NCBI GenBank assembly: GCA_037445025.1
Contig: JBBILI010000017.1
Coordinates: forward strand, 1 to 64,000
Origin: CAIQQQ01 sp037445025
Lineage (GTDB): Bacteria > Pseudomonadota > Alphaproteobacteria > Acetobacterales > Acetobacteraceae
Reading direction: 5' to 3'
DNA length: 64,000 nucleotides
Under the pieces are notes generated by a model. That model was not told where the DNA came from and did no database searches. It saw only the letters and a list, made by a program, of their open reading frames with translations. Positions 56,459 to 64,000 of this stretch are shown piece after piece. Position numbers and translations under genes: made by a program. How positions within the stretch are numbered: the first letter of the stretch is position 1; each line of letters opens with the position of its first letter.

Positions 56459-57913
56459 ATGACCATCGCCCCCATGTCCGACACCGCGCTGGCCGTGACC
56501 GACGACCTGTTCTTCGCCCGCCACGCGCTCGACCGCGACGCCGCCCTGCGCATCACCGCCGATGCGCTGAACGGCGCCGATGACGGCGAGCTGTTCCTGG
56601 AATACCGCGAGACCGAGAGCATCAGCCTCGATGACGGCCGCATCCGTGCCGCAGGCTTCGACACCTCACTGGGCTTCGGCCTGCGCGCCGTGGCCGGCGA
56701 AACGGCGGGCTACGCCCATGCCGGCGAGATCTCCGAAGCAGCCCTCGGAAGGGCGGCGAGCACCGTCTCCAGCGTCACCGCCGGGCACAGCGGCATCGCT
56801 GCCGAGGCGCCGCGCGAGACCAATGCGCGGCTTTACACGCCGGCCAACCCGCTCTCCGGCGACGGTTTCGCCGGCCGCACCGGCATGCTCGCCGAGATCG
56901 ACGCCTATGCCCGCGGCCGCGACAGCCGGGTGGTGCAGGTTTCCGCCTCGGTGTTCGGCGAGTGGCAGGCGGTTCAGATCATCCGCGCCGACGGCCACCG
57001 CGTGGCCGATCTGCGGCCGCTGGTGCGGCTGAACGTCTCCGTCGTCGTCGAGAAGGACGGACGGCGCGAATCCGGCAATCACGGGCTTGGCGGCCGCTTC
57101 GGCTATGACCGGGTGACGTCGCCCGATGTGTGGAAGGCCGCCGTGGATGAGGCGCTGCGCCAGGCGCTGGTCAATCTCGATTCGGTGGCGGCGCCGGCCG
57201 GCGAGATGCCGGTGGTGCTGGGCTCCGGCTGGCCCGGCATTCTGCTGCACGAGGCGATCGGCCATGGGCTGGAAGGCGATTTCAACCGCAAGCAGACCTC
57301 GGCCTTCGCCGGCCTGATGGGCCAGCGGATTGCAGCACCCGGCGTCACCGTCGTCGATGACGGAACCTTGCCGGATCGCCGCGGCAGCCTGACCGTTGAC
57401 GACGAAGGCACGCCCACCAGCCGCTCGGTGCTGATCGAGGACGGCATTCTGCGTGAATATCTGCAGGACCGCATGAACGCGCGGCTGATGGGCCTGCGCG
57501 CCACCGGCAACGGGCGCCGGCAAAGCTACGCCCATGCGCCGATGCCGCGCATGACCAACACGATCATGCTTGGCGGCCAACACGATCCTGACGAGATGAT
57601 ACGTTCGGTGTCACGCGGGCTTTACGCCGTGAACTTCGGCGGCGGCCAGGTGGATATCACCTCGGGCAAGTTCGTCTTCTCCGCCAGCGAGGCGTATCTC
57701 ATTGAAAACGGCAGGCTTGGCCCGGCCGTGAAGGGCGCCACCCTGATCGGCAACGGCCCGGACGCGCTCACCAAGGTGCAGATGGTCGGCCATGACATGG
57801 CGCTCGATCCCGGCATCGGCACCTGCGGCAAGAACGGGCAGGGCGTGCCGGTCGGCGTCGGCCAGCCGACGCTGAAGCTGTCCGGTCTCACAGTGGGCGG
57901 CACGGCCACCTGA
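56459..57913 (+). CDS. tldD: Metalloprotease TldD
   Basis: 484 residues of the TldD/PmbA peptidase family (M103). TldD with TldE degrades unfolded peptides and matures some RiPPs such as microcin B17. The zinc-binding motif is HEAIGHGLEGD. GELFLEYRETESISLDDGRI, SGNHGLGGRFGYD, PGILLHEAIGHG, RQSYAHAPMPRMTNTIMLGG and QVDITSGKFVFSASEAYLIENG are conserved. AGGATCC precedes ATG 56459. It is 21 bases after ctaA on the same strand. Its PmbA/TldE partner is elsewhere. The tandem-repeat peptide gene follows 369 bases downstream on the same strand; a functional tie is only a possibility. Confidence 0.95.
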   Translation: MTIAPMSDTALAVTDDLFFARHALDRDAALRITADALNGADDGELFLEYRETESISLDDGRIRAAGFDTSLGFGLRAVAGETAGYAHAGEISEAALGRAASTVSSVTAGHSGIAAEAPRETNARLYTPANPLSGDGFAGRTGMLAEIDAYARGRDSRVVQVSASVFGEWQAVQIIRADGHRVADLRPLVRLNVSVVVEKDGRRESGNHGLGGRFGYDRVTSPDVWKAAVDEALRQALVNLDSVAAPAGEMPVVLGSGWPGILLHEAIGHGLEGDFNRKQTSAFAGLMGQRIAAPGVTVVDDGTLPDRRGSLTVDDEGTPTSRSVLIEDGILREYLQDRMNARLMGLRATGNGRRQSYAHAPMPRMTNTIMLGGQHDPDEMIRSVSRGLYAVNFGGGQVDITSGKFVFSASEAYLIENGRLGPAVKGATLIGNGPDALTKVQMVGHDMALDPGIGTCGKNGQGVPVGVGQPTLKLSGLTVGGTAT

Positions 57914-58282
57914 ACGCGGATTCGGATACCGTCACGCCTCCGTGACTCCACGGGCTTGTCACGATAGGATACGGCGCAGAAGCACATTTTGTCCCTGTCT
58001 GTTCACGCCGCGAAACCAGATGCTGGTCACCTGAAAACACGCCTGCAGCCCTTCAAAATTGAAGCGGCTCTTGAGTGTGGTTTTCTGCGTCTATACTATC
58101 GCGTTCAAAGAAACGGCATGGTGGACTGCAGCGATTCGCCGCGTCGTCAATAAACAGTTCTTGTCAATTTTTCATGCATGTTTGACGCGATGCGGACGAT
58201 TGCTTGCGCAGGGCTCCGCATACTCCGGTCATTAGCAGTCACCCACCATGGCGGTGCGGGACCGAACCGGAGAGACAGAGCC
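57914..58282 (+). promoter_or_regulatory. 369-base leader/promoter region of the tandem-repeat gene
   Basis: No convincing gene. TTGAGT (58071) and TATACT (58092) make a possible promoter, though the 15-base spacer is short. AT-rich sequence follows at 58140-58190. CCGGAGAGACAG before 58283 holds the ribosome site. An in-frame open stretch runs back to 58178, but its residues do not resemble the repeat protein. Confidence 0.35.
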
Positions 58283-59032
58283 ATGACGACCCAGCGCACC
58301 ACGATCGCTTCCGTCCGTGACACCGGCGCCGTCCGCCTCGGCGGCATGAGCCCGGCCCTGCCGACCACGGACGCCGGCAAGGTGCGCCTCGGCGGCATGA
58401 GCCCCGCCCTGCCGACCACGGACGTCGGCAAGGTGCGCCTCGGCGGCATGAGCCCCGCTTTGCCGACCACGGATGCCGGCAAGGTTCGCCTCGGCGGCAT
58501 GAGCCCGGCCCTGCCGACCACGGATGCCGGCAAGGTGCGCCTCGGCGGCATGAGCCCCGCTTTGCCGACCACGGATGCCGGCAAGGTGCGCCTCGGCGGC
58601 ATGAGCCCCGCCCTGCCGACCACGGACGCCGGCAAGGTCCGCCTTGGCGGCATGAGCCCCGCGCTGCCGACCACGGATGCCGGCAAGGTGCGCCTCGGCG
58701 GCATGAGCCCCGCGCTGCCGACCACGGATGCCGGCAAGGTTCGCCTCGGCGGCATGAGCCCCGCTTTGCCGACCACGGATGCCGGCAAGGTGCGCCTCGG
58801 CGGCATGAGCCCGGCGCTGCCGACCACGGACGCCGGCAAGGTGCGCCTCGGCGGCATGAGCCCCGCTTTGCCGACCATGGATGCCGGCAAGGTTCGCCTC
58901 GGCGGCATGAGCCCCGCGCTGCAGACCACGGATGCCGGCAAGGTCCGCCTTGGCGGCATGTCCCCGAGCCTGCCCGCCGCCACGAAGGACAGCGGCCGCG
59001 TCAAGCTCGGCGGCATGAGCCCCTCGCTCTGA
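58283..59032 (+). CDS. Tandem-repeat protein with fourteen LGGMSP units (candidate multi-core peptide precursor)
   Basis: 249 residues, not recognised as a known family. A 17-residue leader (MTTQRTTIASVRDTGAV) is followed by twelve 17-residue repeats RLGGMSPALPTTDAGKV with only three exchanges (A to V, T to M, P to Q), a 19-residue variant (SLPAATKDSGRV) and a final KLGGMSPSL that stops at the core. LGGMSP is invariant in all fourteen copies; the first and last copies show that D-x-G-x-V-[RK]-LGGMSP-x-L is the unit and PTT the linker. There is no Cys, no aromatic residue, no signal peptide and no membrane helix. GGAG lies 10 bases before ATG 58283. The gene precedes a DUF6065-type gene and a GST-like gene on the same strand. 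Multi-core RiPP precursor is one hypothesis; a repetitive structural or binding protein is the alternative. Confidence 0.85.
   Translation: MTTQRTTIASVRDTGAVRLGGMSPALPTTDAGKVRLGGMSPALPTTDVGKVRLGGMSPALPTTDAGKVRLGGMSPALPTTDAGKVRLGGMSPALPTTDAGKVRLGGMSPALPTTDAGKVRLGGMSPALPTTDAGKVRLGGMSPALPTTDAGKVRLGGMSPALPTTDAGKVRLGGMSPALPTTDAGKVRLGGMSPALPTMDAGKVRLGGMSPALQTTDAGKVRLGGMSPSLPAATKDSGRVKLGGMSPSL
58334..58945 (+). repeat. Twelve tandem 51-bp coding repeats
   Basis: Twelve contiguous 51-base units, each one protein repeat. Differences are mostly synonymous: Ala-Leu as GCCCTG, GCTTTG or GCGCTG, Asp as GAT or GAC, Val as GTG, GTT or GTC. The mixing suggests expansion by unequal exchange followed by drift under selection for the amino acids. 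There are no spacers, so it is not CRISPR. Confidence 0.95.
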
Positions 59033-59072
59033 GCCATTCCGCGCCCGACCAAACCAGGACTACAATCGCGTG

Positions 59073-59094
59073 AGACCGGGCCCCCGCCCGGTCT
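59073..59094 (+). terminator. Hairpin between repeat gene and DUF6065 gene (possible attenuator)
   Basis: AGACCGGGC and GCCCGGTCT arms around four C, 41 bases after the repeat-gene stop. Only TTG follows, so it is a weak terminator; it could cut downstream transcription or protect the upstream message and so favour the repeat protein over its neighbour. Confidence 0.45.
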
Positions 59095-59137
59095 TGCCGT
59101 GTCTGCCCCGCGGCAGACCACCCGCCCGGAGACCTGG

Positions 59138-59908
59138 ATGAACGACAGTCAAGCCGCCGTGACCGCCAAGCGGATCACCTTCTACCGGCTCATCCCCCAG
59201 GCCCGCATGCCGCAACGCGCCGACCGCGCCGCCGCCGGCACCCTGCCCACCCGCGCCTTCCGCTATTGCGAACCCGTCGTCACCGCCTCGGCCTTCGGCT
59301 GGTATGTGTTTCCGCCGATCAGCTTCCAGCTGATCTGGGACGGCCATGAGGTGATGTGGCTCTACGACGGCGCGCCCGACTGGCAGCCGTTGAAGACCGC
59401 GCAGTTCCCCGGCTACGTGCCGTATTTCGACAGCAAGGCGCCTGAGGAGATCCGCGGTTTCTCGCCGCCTTTCGTCGGCGCCCTGCAGGAGCCGGGCCTG
59501 GTGCAGCTCTGGACCGGGTTGATCGCCCGCACGGCACCAGGCTGGTCCTCGCTGGTGCGCCCCTGCGCCAATCTGCCGCGCACCGGCGCCTATGAGCTGT
59601 TCGAAGGCATCATCGAGACCGATCGCTGGTTCGGCCCGCTGATCACCAACATGCGGCTGACCAAGACCGACACGCCGATCGAGTTCCGGGCCGATTTTCC
59701 GGTGCTGCAGGTCCAGGCCATCCCGCGCGAGGCCTTGGAGGAGCGCGGGCAGAACGACTACGAGATCGTGCCTGACCTTGACGCGTTCCATCCCGAGGAC
59801 TGGGATGACTTCTACGACACCGTGGTGCGGCCGAACGTGGCTGAGAACCGGCCGCGCGGCGAATACGCGGCCGCTGCACGCAGGCGCGCCAAGGGTGAGG
59901 AACGATAG
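59138..59908 (+). CDS. DUF6065-type protein of unknown function
   Basis: 256 residues. I recognise it as DUF6065-like from the order ITFYRLIP...PQRADRAAAGTLPTRAFRYCEPVVTASAFGWYVFPPISFQLIWDGHEVMW, then LVQLWTGLIARTAPGWSSLVRPCANLPR, EGIIETDRWFGPLITNMRLTKTDTPIEF, DFPVLQVQAIPRE and TVVRPN. It is rich in Trp, Phe, Pro and conserved Asp/Arg; no known catalytic motif is seen. The fold may be a small beta-rich enzyme, but that is a guess. GGAGACC seven bases before ATG 59138 decides the start over a longer frame from 59099. It follows the repeat gene by 105 bases and precedes the GST-like gene by 10. Confidence 0.7.
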   Translation: MNDSQAAVTAKRITFYRLIPQARMPQRADRAAAGTLPTRAFRYCEPVVTASAFGWYVFPPISFQLIWDGHEVMWLYDGAPDWQPLKTAQFPGYVPYFDSKAPEEIRGFSPPFVGALQEPGLVQLWTGLIARTAPGWSSLVRPCANLPRTGAYELFEGIIETDRWFGPLITNMRLTKTDTPIEFRADFPVLQVQAIPREALEERGQNDYEIVPDLDAFHPEDWDDFYDTVVRPNVAENRPRGEYAAAARRRAKGEER

Positions 59909-59918
59909 GGGCGCATCA

Positions 59919-60596
59919 ATGGCGGATGGCACGCTTTATCTGGGCACCAAGCGCTATTCGTCGTGGTCGCTGCGCGGCTGGCTGGCCGTCAGGCTGGCGG
60001 GTCTCGATGTGGACGAGGTGATGATCGCACTCGCCGGCGGATCGACTCCGGCGGTGAAGGCGGCCAGCCCCAGCGGCTTCGTGCCGTATCTGGAGCACCA
60101 GGGCGCGCGGGTGTGGGACAGCCTGGCGATTGCCGAATACTGCGCCGAGTTCGCCCCCGCGCTGTGGCCGGCCGACCGCGTGGCCCGTGCCCTGGCCCGA
60201 TCGATGGCGGCCGAGATGCACAGCGGCTTTCGCGAACTGCGCATCGCGATGCCGATGAGCCTGTTCCGTGACGGCGCCGGCCTGCAGTCGAGCCAGGCCG
60301 TGCTGGCCGATGTCGCGCGGATCGATTCGATCTGGCGCGAGGCGCTGGCCCTCTCCGGCGGCCCGTTCCTGTTCGGGACAGCGATGGGGGCGGTGGATGC
60401 GATGTATGCGCCGGTTGTGGCACGCTTCCTCACCTACCGTCCGGCACTCTCGCCGGTGTCGCAGGCCTATGGCACAGCCCTGCGCGCCGCGCCGCTCATG
60501 GCGCGCTGGTATGCGGAAGCGGCGGCTGAGCCGGACTCGTGGCGGCTTGCGGCCTATGAGGCGTCCATTCCTCCGGCGTCCCCGCCAGCCGCCTGA
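59919..60596 (+). CDS. Glutathione S-transferase-like protein
   Basis: 225 residues. The thioredoxin-like N-terminal half has the GST start LYLGTKRYSSWSLRGWLAVRLAGL with a Ser-rich active-site loop (YSSWS) as in zeta/Ser-type GSTs, and PSGFVPYLEHQGARVWDSLAIAEYCAEF for the glutathione-binding cis-Pro and acidic residues. The helical C-terminal half follows (GGPFLFGTAMGAVDAMYAPVVARFLTY). AGGGG lies upstream of ATG 59919. It follows the DUF6065 gene by 10 bases, so is probably in its operon. Its last 101 bases overlap the end of the convergent opgH-like gene. Confidence 0.88.
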   Translation: MADGTLYLGTKRYSSWSLRGWLAVRLAGLDVDEVMIALAGGSTPAVKAASPSGFVPYLEHQGARVWDSLAIAEYCAEFAPALWPADRVARALARSMAAEMHSGFRELRIAMPMSLFRDGAGLQSSQAVLADVARIDSIWREALALSGGPFLFGTAMGAVDAMYAPVVARFLTYRPALSPVSQAYGTALRAAPLMARWYAEAAAEPDSWRLAAYEASIPPASPPAA

Positions 60597-62184
60597 GCCG
60601 CAGCGCCCGCGAAATCGCCGGATCGGCCGACGCCACGCAGAACGGGATCGCCACCAGCAGCCCGCCGGCAAACGGCAGGGCGAGCACGACGTCCCACAGC
60701 GAAACGCATGCCAGGGCTGCGAAGATCGCGAGGCCGAACAGCGTGTGCGGCCAGAATCCCCGCGCCGCCTCGCGCCAGTCGACGCCGCGCCCGCTGCGGT
60801 TCTGCGCCGCCCAGCCGGTCCGCGCCCCGACCAGGGTGCGCAGCATCGCCCAGGCCTTGCTCGGCTGGGCGATGGCGTCGAGCAGCAGGGTGAAGCCGAA
60901 CTCGCACAGCGCGCCCAGCGCGAACCACACCAGCCCGCCATAGCGCGCGCGCTTGCGGGCGGAGAGCAGCACCTCCGCGGTGCCGAGCAGCTTTGGCGAA
61001 TAGATCGACAGCATCCAGGCCAGCACCAGCGTGACCAGCGCGCCGCGCGGCACATCGGCGCCGGCCGTCCAGGCGTTCGCCGTGGCCAGGACCAGAAGCA
61101 GCGGATACAGCGGTGCGGTGGCGAACAGCAGGATCGCCTGCACCAGCTGCCAGCGCCCGAGCGGCCGGAACCCCGGTGCCGCCAGCAGATGCCGGTATTG
61201 CAGATTGCCGGCGGACCAGCGGGCGTCACGCGCCAGGAACTCGGGCAGGGCAGGGGGATTGGCTTCCAGCGATCCCTCCTCGCCGGCCCAGACCGCCACC
61301 CCCCAGCCGGCGCCGGCGAGGCGCGCGGCCTCCACCTGGTCGTGCGAGAGGATCGGGCTGCCGTCGGGCAGCGTCTCCAGCCTGGCATGGGTGCGAAACG
61401 CGTCGATGCGGAAGATGGCGTTGTGGCCCCAGTACGGTCCTTCGCGCCCTTGCCACCAGGCCTGCCCGGTGGCCCAGACGCGCATGCCGGCGCGCATGCC
61501 GAACTGGAACAGCCGCGGGAAGGCGGCCTCGGCCGGGGCGCCCACGGTAAGGTGCTGCACGAGGCCCATGGTCGGATCGGCCTGCAGGATGCGCACCAGG
61601 CGCAGCACGGCTTCGGCGGACATCTGTGAATCGGCGTCGAGCGGGAGGCAGAACTCGAACGCGCGTCCGTCCTGATCAAGAAACGCCATCACGTTGCCGG
61701 CCTTGAAGCCGGAATTGTCCGCGCGGCGGCGGTAGATCAGGCCAGGGACGGCGCGCACCGCTGCCTCCTCCCGCGCGACCAAGGTCGGATTCTGCGAGTC
61801 TGACAGCACGAACGCCGTGAACCGATCGCCCAGCGGCGCCAGGGCCGCGATCAGCCGCTGCAGCGGCGGCAGAAACACGGCGGGGTCCTCGTGGCGCACC
61901 GTCATCGCCAGCGCCGTGCGGGCGGTGATGTCGCCCGTTTCGATGTCGCCCGCCACCGGCAGCACGGCGCGGGGCGGATCGTCCGACAGCATCAGCAGGG
62001 CGAAGCCGGTCACAGCGTTGGCGACGCACAGTCCGAGCCAGGGCAGCACGCCCAGAAAGCACAGGAGGATCAAAGCTTTCACCACCGTCCAGCCTCCAGG
62101 CGTCAGCACGCGCAGCATCAGCGCCAGCAGCACCGCCATGGCCGCCATCACGATCGCCAGGAACGCCAGCCGCCTTAACACCAT
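60496..62184 (-). CDS. opgH: Glucans biosynthesis glucosyltransferase H (OpgH/MdoH-like)
   Basis: Inner-membrane GT2 enzyme making the beta-1,2-glucan backbone of osmoregulated periplasmic glucans. 562 residues. N-terminal helices, then MTVRHEDPAVFLPPLQ, VLSDSQNP, the acceptor-side PLDADSQM (DxD), GPYWGHNAIFR, ILSHDQVEAARLAGAGWGVAVW and RDARWSAGNLQYRHLL (QRW-like block), then four more helices. GGAGGG six bases before ATG 62184 (MVLRRLAFLAIV) is the best start; ATG 62208 is open eight codons upstream. The usual partner opgG is not adjacent. The 3' end overlaps the GST-like gene by 101 bases. Confidence 0.87.
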   Translation of the reverse strand: MVLRRLAFLAIVMAAMAVLLALMLRVLTPGGWTVVKALILLCFLGVLPWLGLCVANAVTGFALLMLSDDPPRAVLPVAGDIETGDITARTALAMTVRHEDPAVFLPPLQRLIAALAPLGDRFTAFVLSDSQNPTLVAREEAAVRAVPGLIYRRRADNSGFKAGNVMAFLDQDGRAFEFCLPLDADSQMSAEAVLRLVRILQADPTMGLVQHLTVGAPAEAAFPRLFQFGMRAGMRVWATGQAWWQGREGPYWGHNAIFRIDAFRTHARLETLPDGSPILSHDQVEAARLAGAGWGVAVWAGEEGSLEANPPALPEFLARDARWSAGNLQYRHLLAAPGFRPLGRWQLVQAILLFATAPLYPLLLVLATANAWTAGADVPRGALVTLVLAWMLSIYSPKLLGTAEVLLSARKRARYGGLVWFALGALCEFGFTLLLDAIAQPSKAWAMLRTLVGARTGWAAQNRSGRGVDWREAARGFWPHTLFGLAIFAALACVSLWDVVLALPFAGGLLVAIPFCVASADPAISRALRLRRLAGTPEEWTPHRPQAATSPAQPPLPHTSAP

Positions 62185-62297
62185 GACCACCCTCCGTCCT
62201 GCCGACATGGCGCGACCCCGCCGGCAGCGCCAGGGGTGGCATTGTTCCGCTGACAGCGGTATCGGCTGGAATCCTATGCCGGGGAGACGCCAGGGAC

Positions 62298-63392
62298 GTG
62301 GCCAGCGCGCCGATCGCCACCATTCTGCCGCCGCGCGAAATGTTCACCCCCCGCGCCACCGGCGCGATCGGGCTGCTGGTGCATGGGCTGGCGCGGGCGG
62401 TGCCGGGGGCCGTGGTCTACGGCATGGCGACGGCGCATCCCTTCGATGACGTCGCGTTCCAGCCGGTGGCGCTGCCCTGGCTGCCGCTGCGCCAGGCCGA
62501 CCGCTACGCCGCGGGCCTGGTGCGCGCCTTGCGCCGCCGTCCGCCCAGCCTGATCGAAGTGCACAACCGGCCGGATCTCGCGATGCGCCTGGCAGGCCGT
62601 TTCCCCGAAATCCCCGTCGTGCTGTTCCTGCACAACGACCCGCAGGGTATGCGCCTCGCCCGCACCGAGGCGGAGCGCCAGGCGCTGCTGTCCACACTTG
62701 CCATGGTGGCCCCGGTTTCGACTTACCTCGCCTCCCGCCTGCCACCGTCTGCCGGCATCACCGTGTTTCCCAATTTCGTCGATCTCTCCGCCATCCCGCG
62801 GGTGTCGCGCGATGCGGTGATTCTGTTCGCGGGCCGGGTGGTGGCGGACAAGGGGGCGGACAGTTTCGTCGAAGCCTGTGGCCGCGCTTTGCCGAAGCTG
62901 CCGGGATGGCAGGGCGTGATGCTGGGCGCCGACCGCTTCGGTGCCGACAGTCCGGAGACGCCGTTCCTCGCAGCGCTGCGTCCCCGTGCCGCCGCCGCCG
63001 GGGTGGAGCTGCTGGGCTGGCAGCCGCATGACGCGGTGCTGGCGGCCATGGCCCGCGCCTCGCTCATCGTCGTGCCCAGCCGCTGGCCGGAGCCGTTCGG
63101 CCTCACCGCCCTCGAAGCCATGGCCTGCGGCACCGCCCTGCTGTGCGCGCCGAGCGGCGGGCTGGCGGAGGTCACGTCCGGGGCTGCCGTGCCGATCGAT
63201 CCGGAGAACCCGGCGGGGATCGCGGCCGAGCTGGTTCGCCTCGCCCATGACCCCGCGGCGCGGGCCGCCCTCGGCGCCGCCGGCCGCGCCCGCGCCGCCC
63301 GGTTCGACCTGCGCGAGGCCGCTGCCCGCCTTGTGGCGCTGCGCCGATCGGTGCTGGATGCATGGCCGAGACGAACGACTGCCCCTATATGA
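62298..63392 (+). CDS. GT4-family glycosyltransferase
   Basis: 364 residues, GT-B fold. N-terminal acceptor half: PPREMFTPRATGAIGLLVHGLARAVPG and IEVHNRPDLAMRLAGRFP. C-terminal donor half: VILFAGRVVADKGADSFVEACG, VELLGWQPHDAVLAAMARASLIVVPSRWPEPFGLTALEAMACGTALLCAPSGGLAEV, with the E-x7-E donor-phosphate motif EPFGLTALE. GTG at 62298 begins the frame (MASAPIATILPP). It probably adds a sugar to a surface polysaccharide. It is divergent from opgH by 113 bases and 31 bases before the CobW-like gene. Confidence 0.9.
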   Translation: MASAPIATILPPREMFTPRATGAIGLLVHGLARAVPGAVVYGMATAHPFDDVAFQPVALPWLPLRQADRYAAGLVRALRRRPPSLIEVHNRPDLAMRLAGRFPEIPVVLFLHNDPQGMRLARTEAERQALLSTLAMVAPVSTYLASRLPPSAGITVFPNFVDLSAIPRVSRDAVILFAGRVVADKGADSFVEACGRALPKLPGWQGVMLGADRFGADSPETPFLAALRPRAAAAGVELLGWQPHDAVLAAMARASLIVVPSRWPEPFGLTALEAMACGTALLCAPSGGLAEVTSGAAVPIDPENPAGIAAELVRLAHDPAARAALGAAGRARAARFDLREAAARLVALRRSVLDAWPRRTTAPI

Positions 63393-63423
63393 GAGGGCCG
63401 AATGCAGCCCCGGAGACATCCGC

Positions 63424-64000
63424 ATGTCCGAAACACTCACTGACCTCGTCCCCGTCACCGTGCTCACCGGCTATCTCGGCGCCGGCAAGACCACACTGCT
63501 CAACCGGATTCTGTCCGAGCAGCACGGGCGGAAATACGCCGTTGTGATCAACGAGTTCGGTGAGCTCGGCGTGGACAACGACCTCGTGGTGGACACCGAC
63601 GAGGAAGTCTTCGAGATGAACAACGGCTGCATCTGCTGCACCGTGCGCGGCGACCTCATCCGCATCCTGGGCGGGCTGATGAAGCGGCGCGGCAAGTTCG
63701 ACGGCATCATCATCGAGACCACCGGCCTCGCCAATCCGGCGCCGGTGGCGCAGACCTTCTTTGTCGACGAGGGTGTGAAGGCGCGTACAAGGCTCGATGC
63801 CATCATCACCGTGGTCGATGCCAAGCATCTGCTCGACCGCCTCGCCGACAGCGCGGAGGCCAAGGAGCAGATCGCCTTCGCCGATGTGATCGTGCTCAAC
63901 AAGATCGACCTGGTGACATCGGACGAAGCCGACGCCGTGGAGGCGGAGATCCGCAGGATCAACGCCACCGCCCGCATCATCCGTGCCACCAGGAGCAACG
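63424..64000 (+). CDS. CobW/G3E-family GTPase (metal chaperone type), cut by right edge
   Basis: First 192 residues. Walker A LTGYLGAGKTTLLNRIL, the switch region INEFGELGVDNDLV, the metal-binding CxCC motif in NNGCICCTVRGDL, the Walker B-like IIIETTGLANPAPV, and the guanine motif VIVLNKIDLV. G3E GTPases load metals into client enzymes; the CxCC type is often zinc-related. GGAGAC precedes ATG 63424. The C-terminal CobW_C domain is outside the window, so no client can be guessed. Confidence 0.92.
   Translation, partial: MSETLTDLVPVTVLTGYLGAGKTTLLNRILSEQHGRKYAVVINEFGELGVDNDLVVDTDEEVFEMNNGCICCTVRGDLIRILGGLMKRRGKFDGIIIETTGLANPAPVAQTFFVDEGVKARTRLDAIITVVDAKHLLDRLADSAEAKEQIAFADVIVLNKIDLVTSDEADAVEAEIRRINATARIIRATRSN

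Noticed and set aside
58178..58282. N-terminal extension of the repeat protein
   Set aside because: The 35 extra residues have no ribosome site and are preceded by AT-rich promoter-like DNA; ATG 58283 has GGAG at good distance.
58334..58945. CRISPR array
   Set aside because: The 51-base units are contiguous, coding, and have no unique spacers.
58147..59121. 324-codon minus-strand frame over the 51-bp repeats
   Set aside because: Because the repeat is a multiple of three, all frames repeat too. The minus frame has no ribosome site that fits and its product (PPRRTLPASVVG units) starts in flanking DNA; the plus frame has GGAG, a non-repeated leader and a natural end.

Overview
The window is high-GC alphaproteobacterial chromosome, most like Rhodospirillales/Acetobacteraceae. 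The main pointers are a cellulose synthase locus in which bcsA and bcsB run together as in the Komagataeibacter AcsAB polyprotein, an archaeal-type (class I) lysyl-tRNA synthetase, a Usg-family protein, two CIRCE-like sites upstream of groESL, and alphaproteobacterial-style dispersed palindromes. I see no insertion sequence, prophage, CRISPR array, tRNA or rRNA. Both ends cut through genes.

Layout. 1-8966 (minus): the N-terminal ~2,990 residues of a giant modular surface or secreted protein, entering from the left. 9-15 kb: an orphan urocanate hydratase (hutU), a chemoreceptor, a DUF3617 protein and aspartate ammonia-lyase (aspA). 15.4-19.5 kb: a heptose-type nucleotidyltransferase/phosphatase fusion overlapping a large multidomain glycosyltransferase. 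19.6-21.6 kb: divergent small monooxygenase and GMC oxidoreductase genes. 21.8-31.8 kb: a cellulose operon (proline-rich protein, bcsQ, bcsA, bcsB, bcsC), with an apparent frameshift inside a bcsA-bcsB fusion. 32-40 kb: a hybrid histidine kinase, a membrane glycosyltransferase-like protein, an aldo/keto reductase, a small hypothetical protein and a DinG-like helicase. 40-44 kb: class I LysRS directly followed by an MprF-like flippase with a shortened C-terminus. 44-46 kb: MaoC, and a MATE/MarR divergent pair whose start codons both lie inside one perfect palindrome. 46-49.5 kb: an orphan TRAP-type binding protein followed by a chemoreceptor. 50-54 kb: LysE exporter, two near-identical cold-shock proteins and groESL. 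54-58 kb: Usg, a DUF1127 protein, a GlcG/HbpS-type protein, heme A synthase and TldD. 58.3-60.6 kb: a 249-residue protein made almost entirely of fourteen copies of an LGGMSP-centred repeat, followed by a DUF6065-type protein and a GST-like protein. 60.5-64 kb: an OpgH-like glucosyltransferase, a GT4 glycosyltransferase and a CobW-family GTPase cut by the right end.

Functionally the window leans toward the cell envelope and exopolysaccharide (cellulose, glucan, heptose, adhesin-like protein, MprF), sensing (two chemoreceptors, hybrid kinase) and general housekeeping. The best candidate for an undescribed system is the tandem-repeat peptide gene with its DUF6065 neighbour at 58283-59908. It has the layout of a multi-core precursor and a possible partner enzyme, but no known peptide-modifying enzyme is present. 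All functional calls are from reading sequence only; no database search was run.
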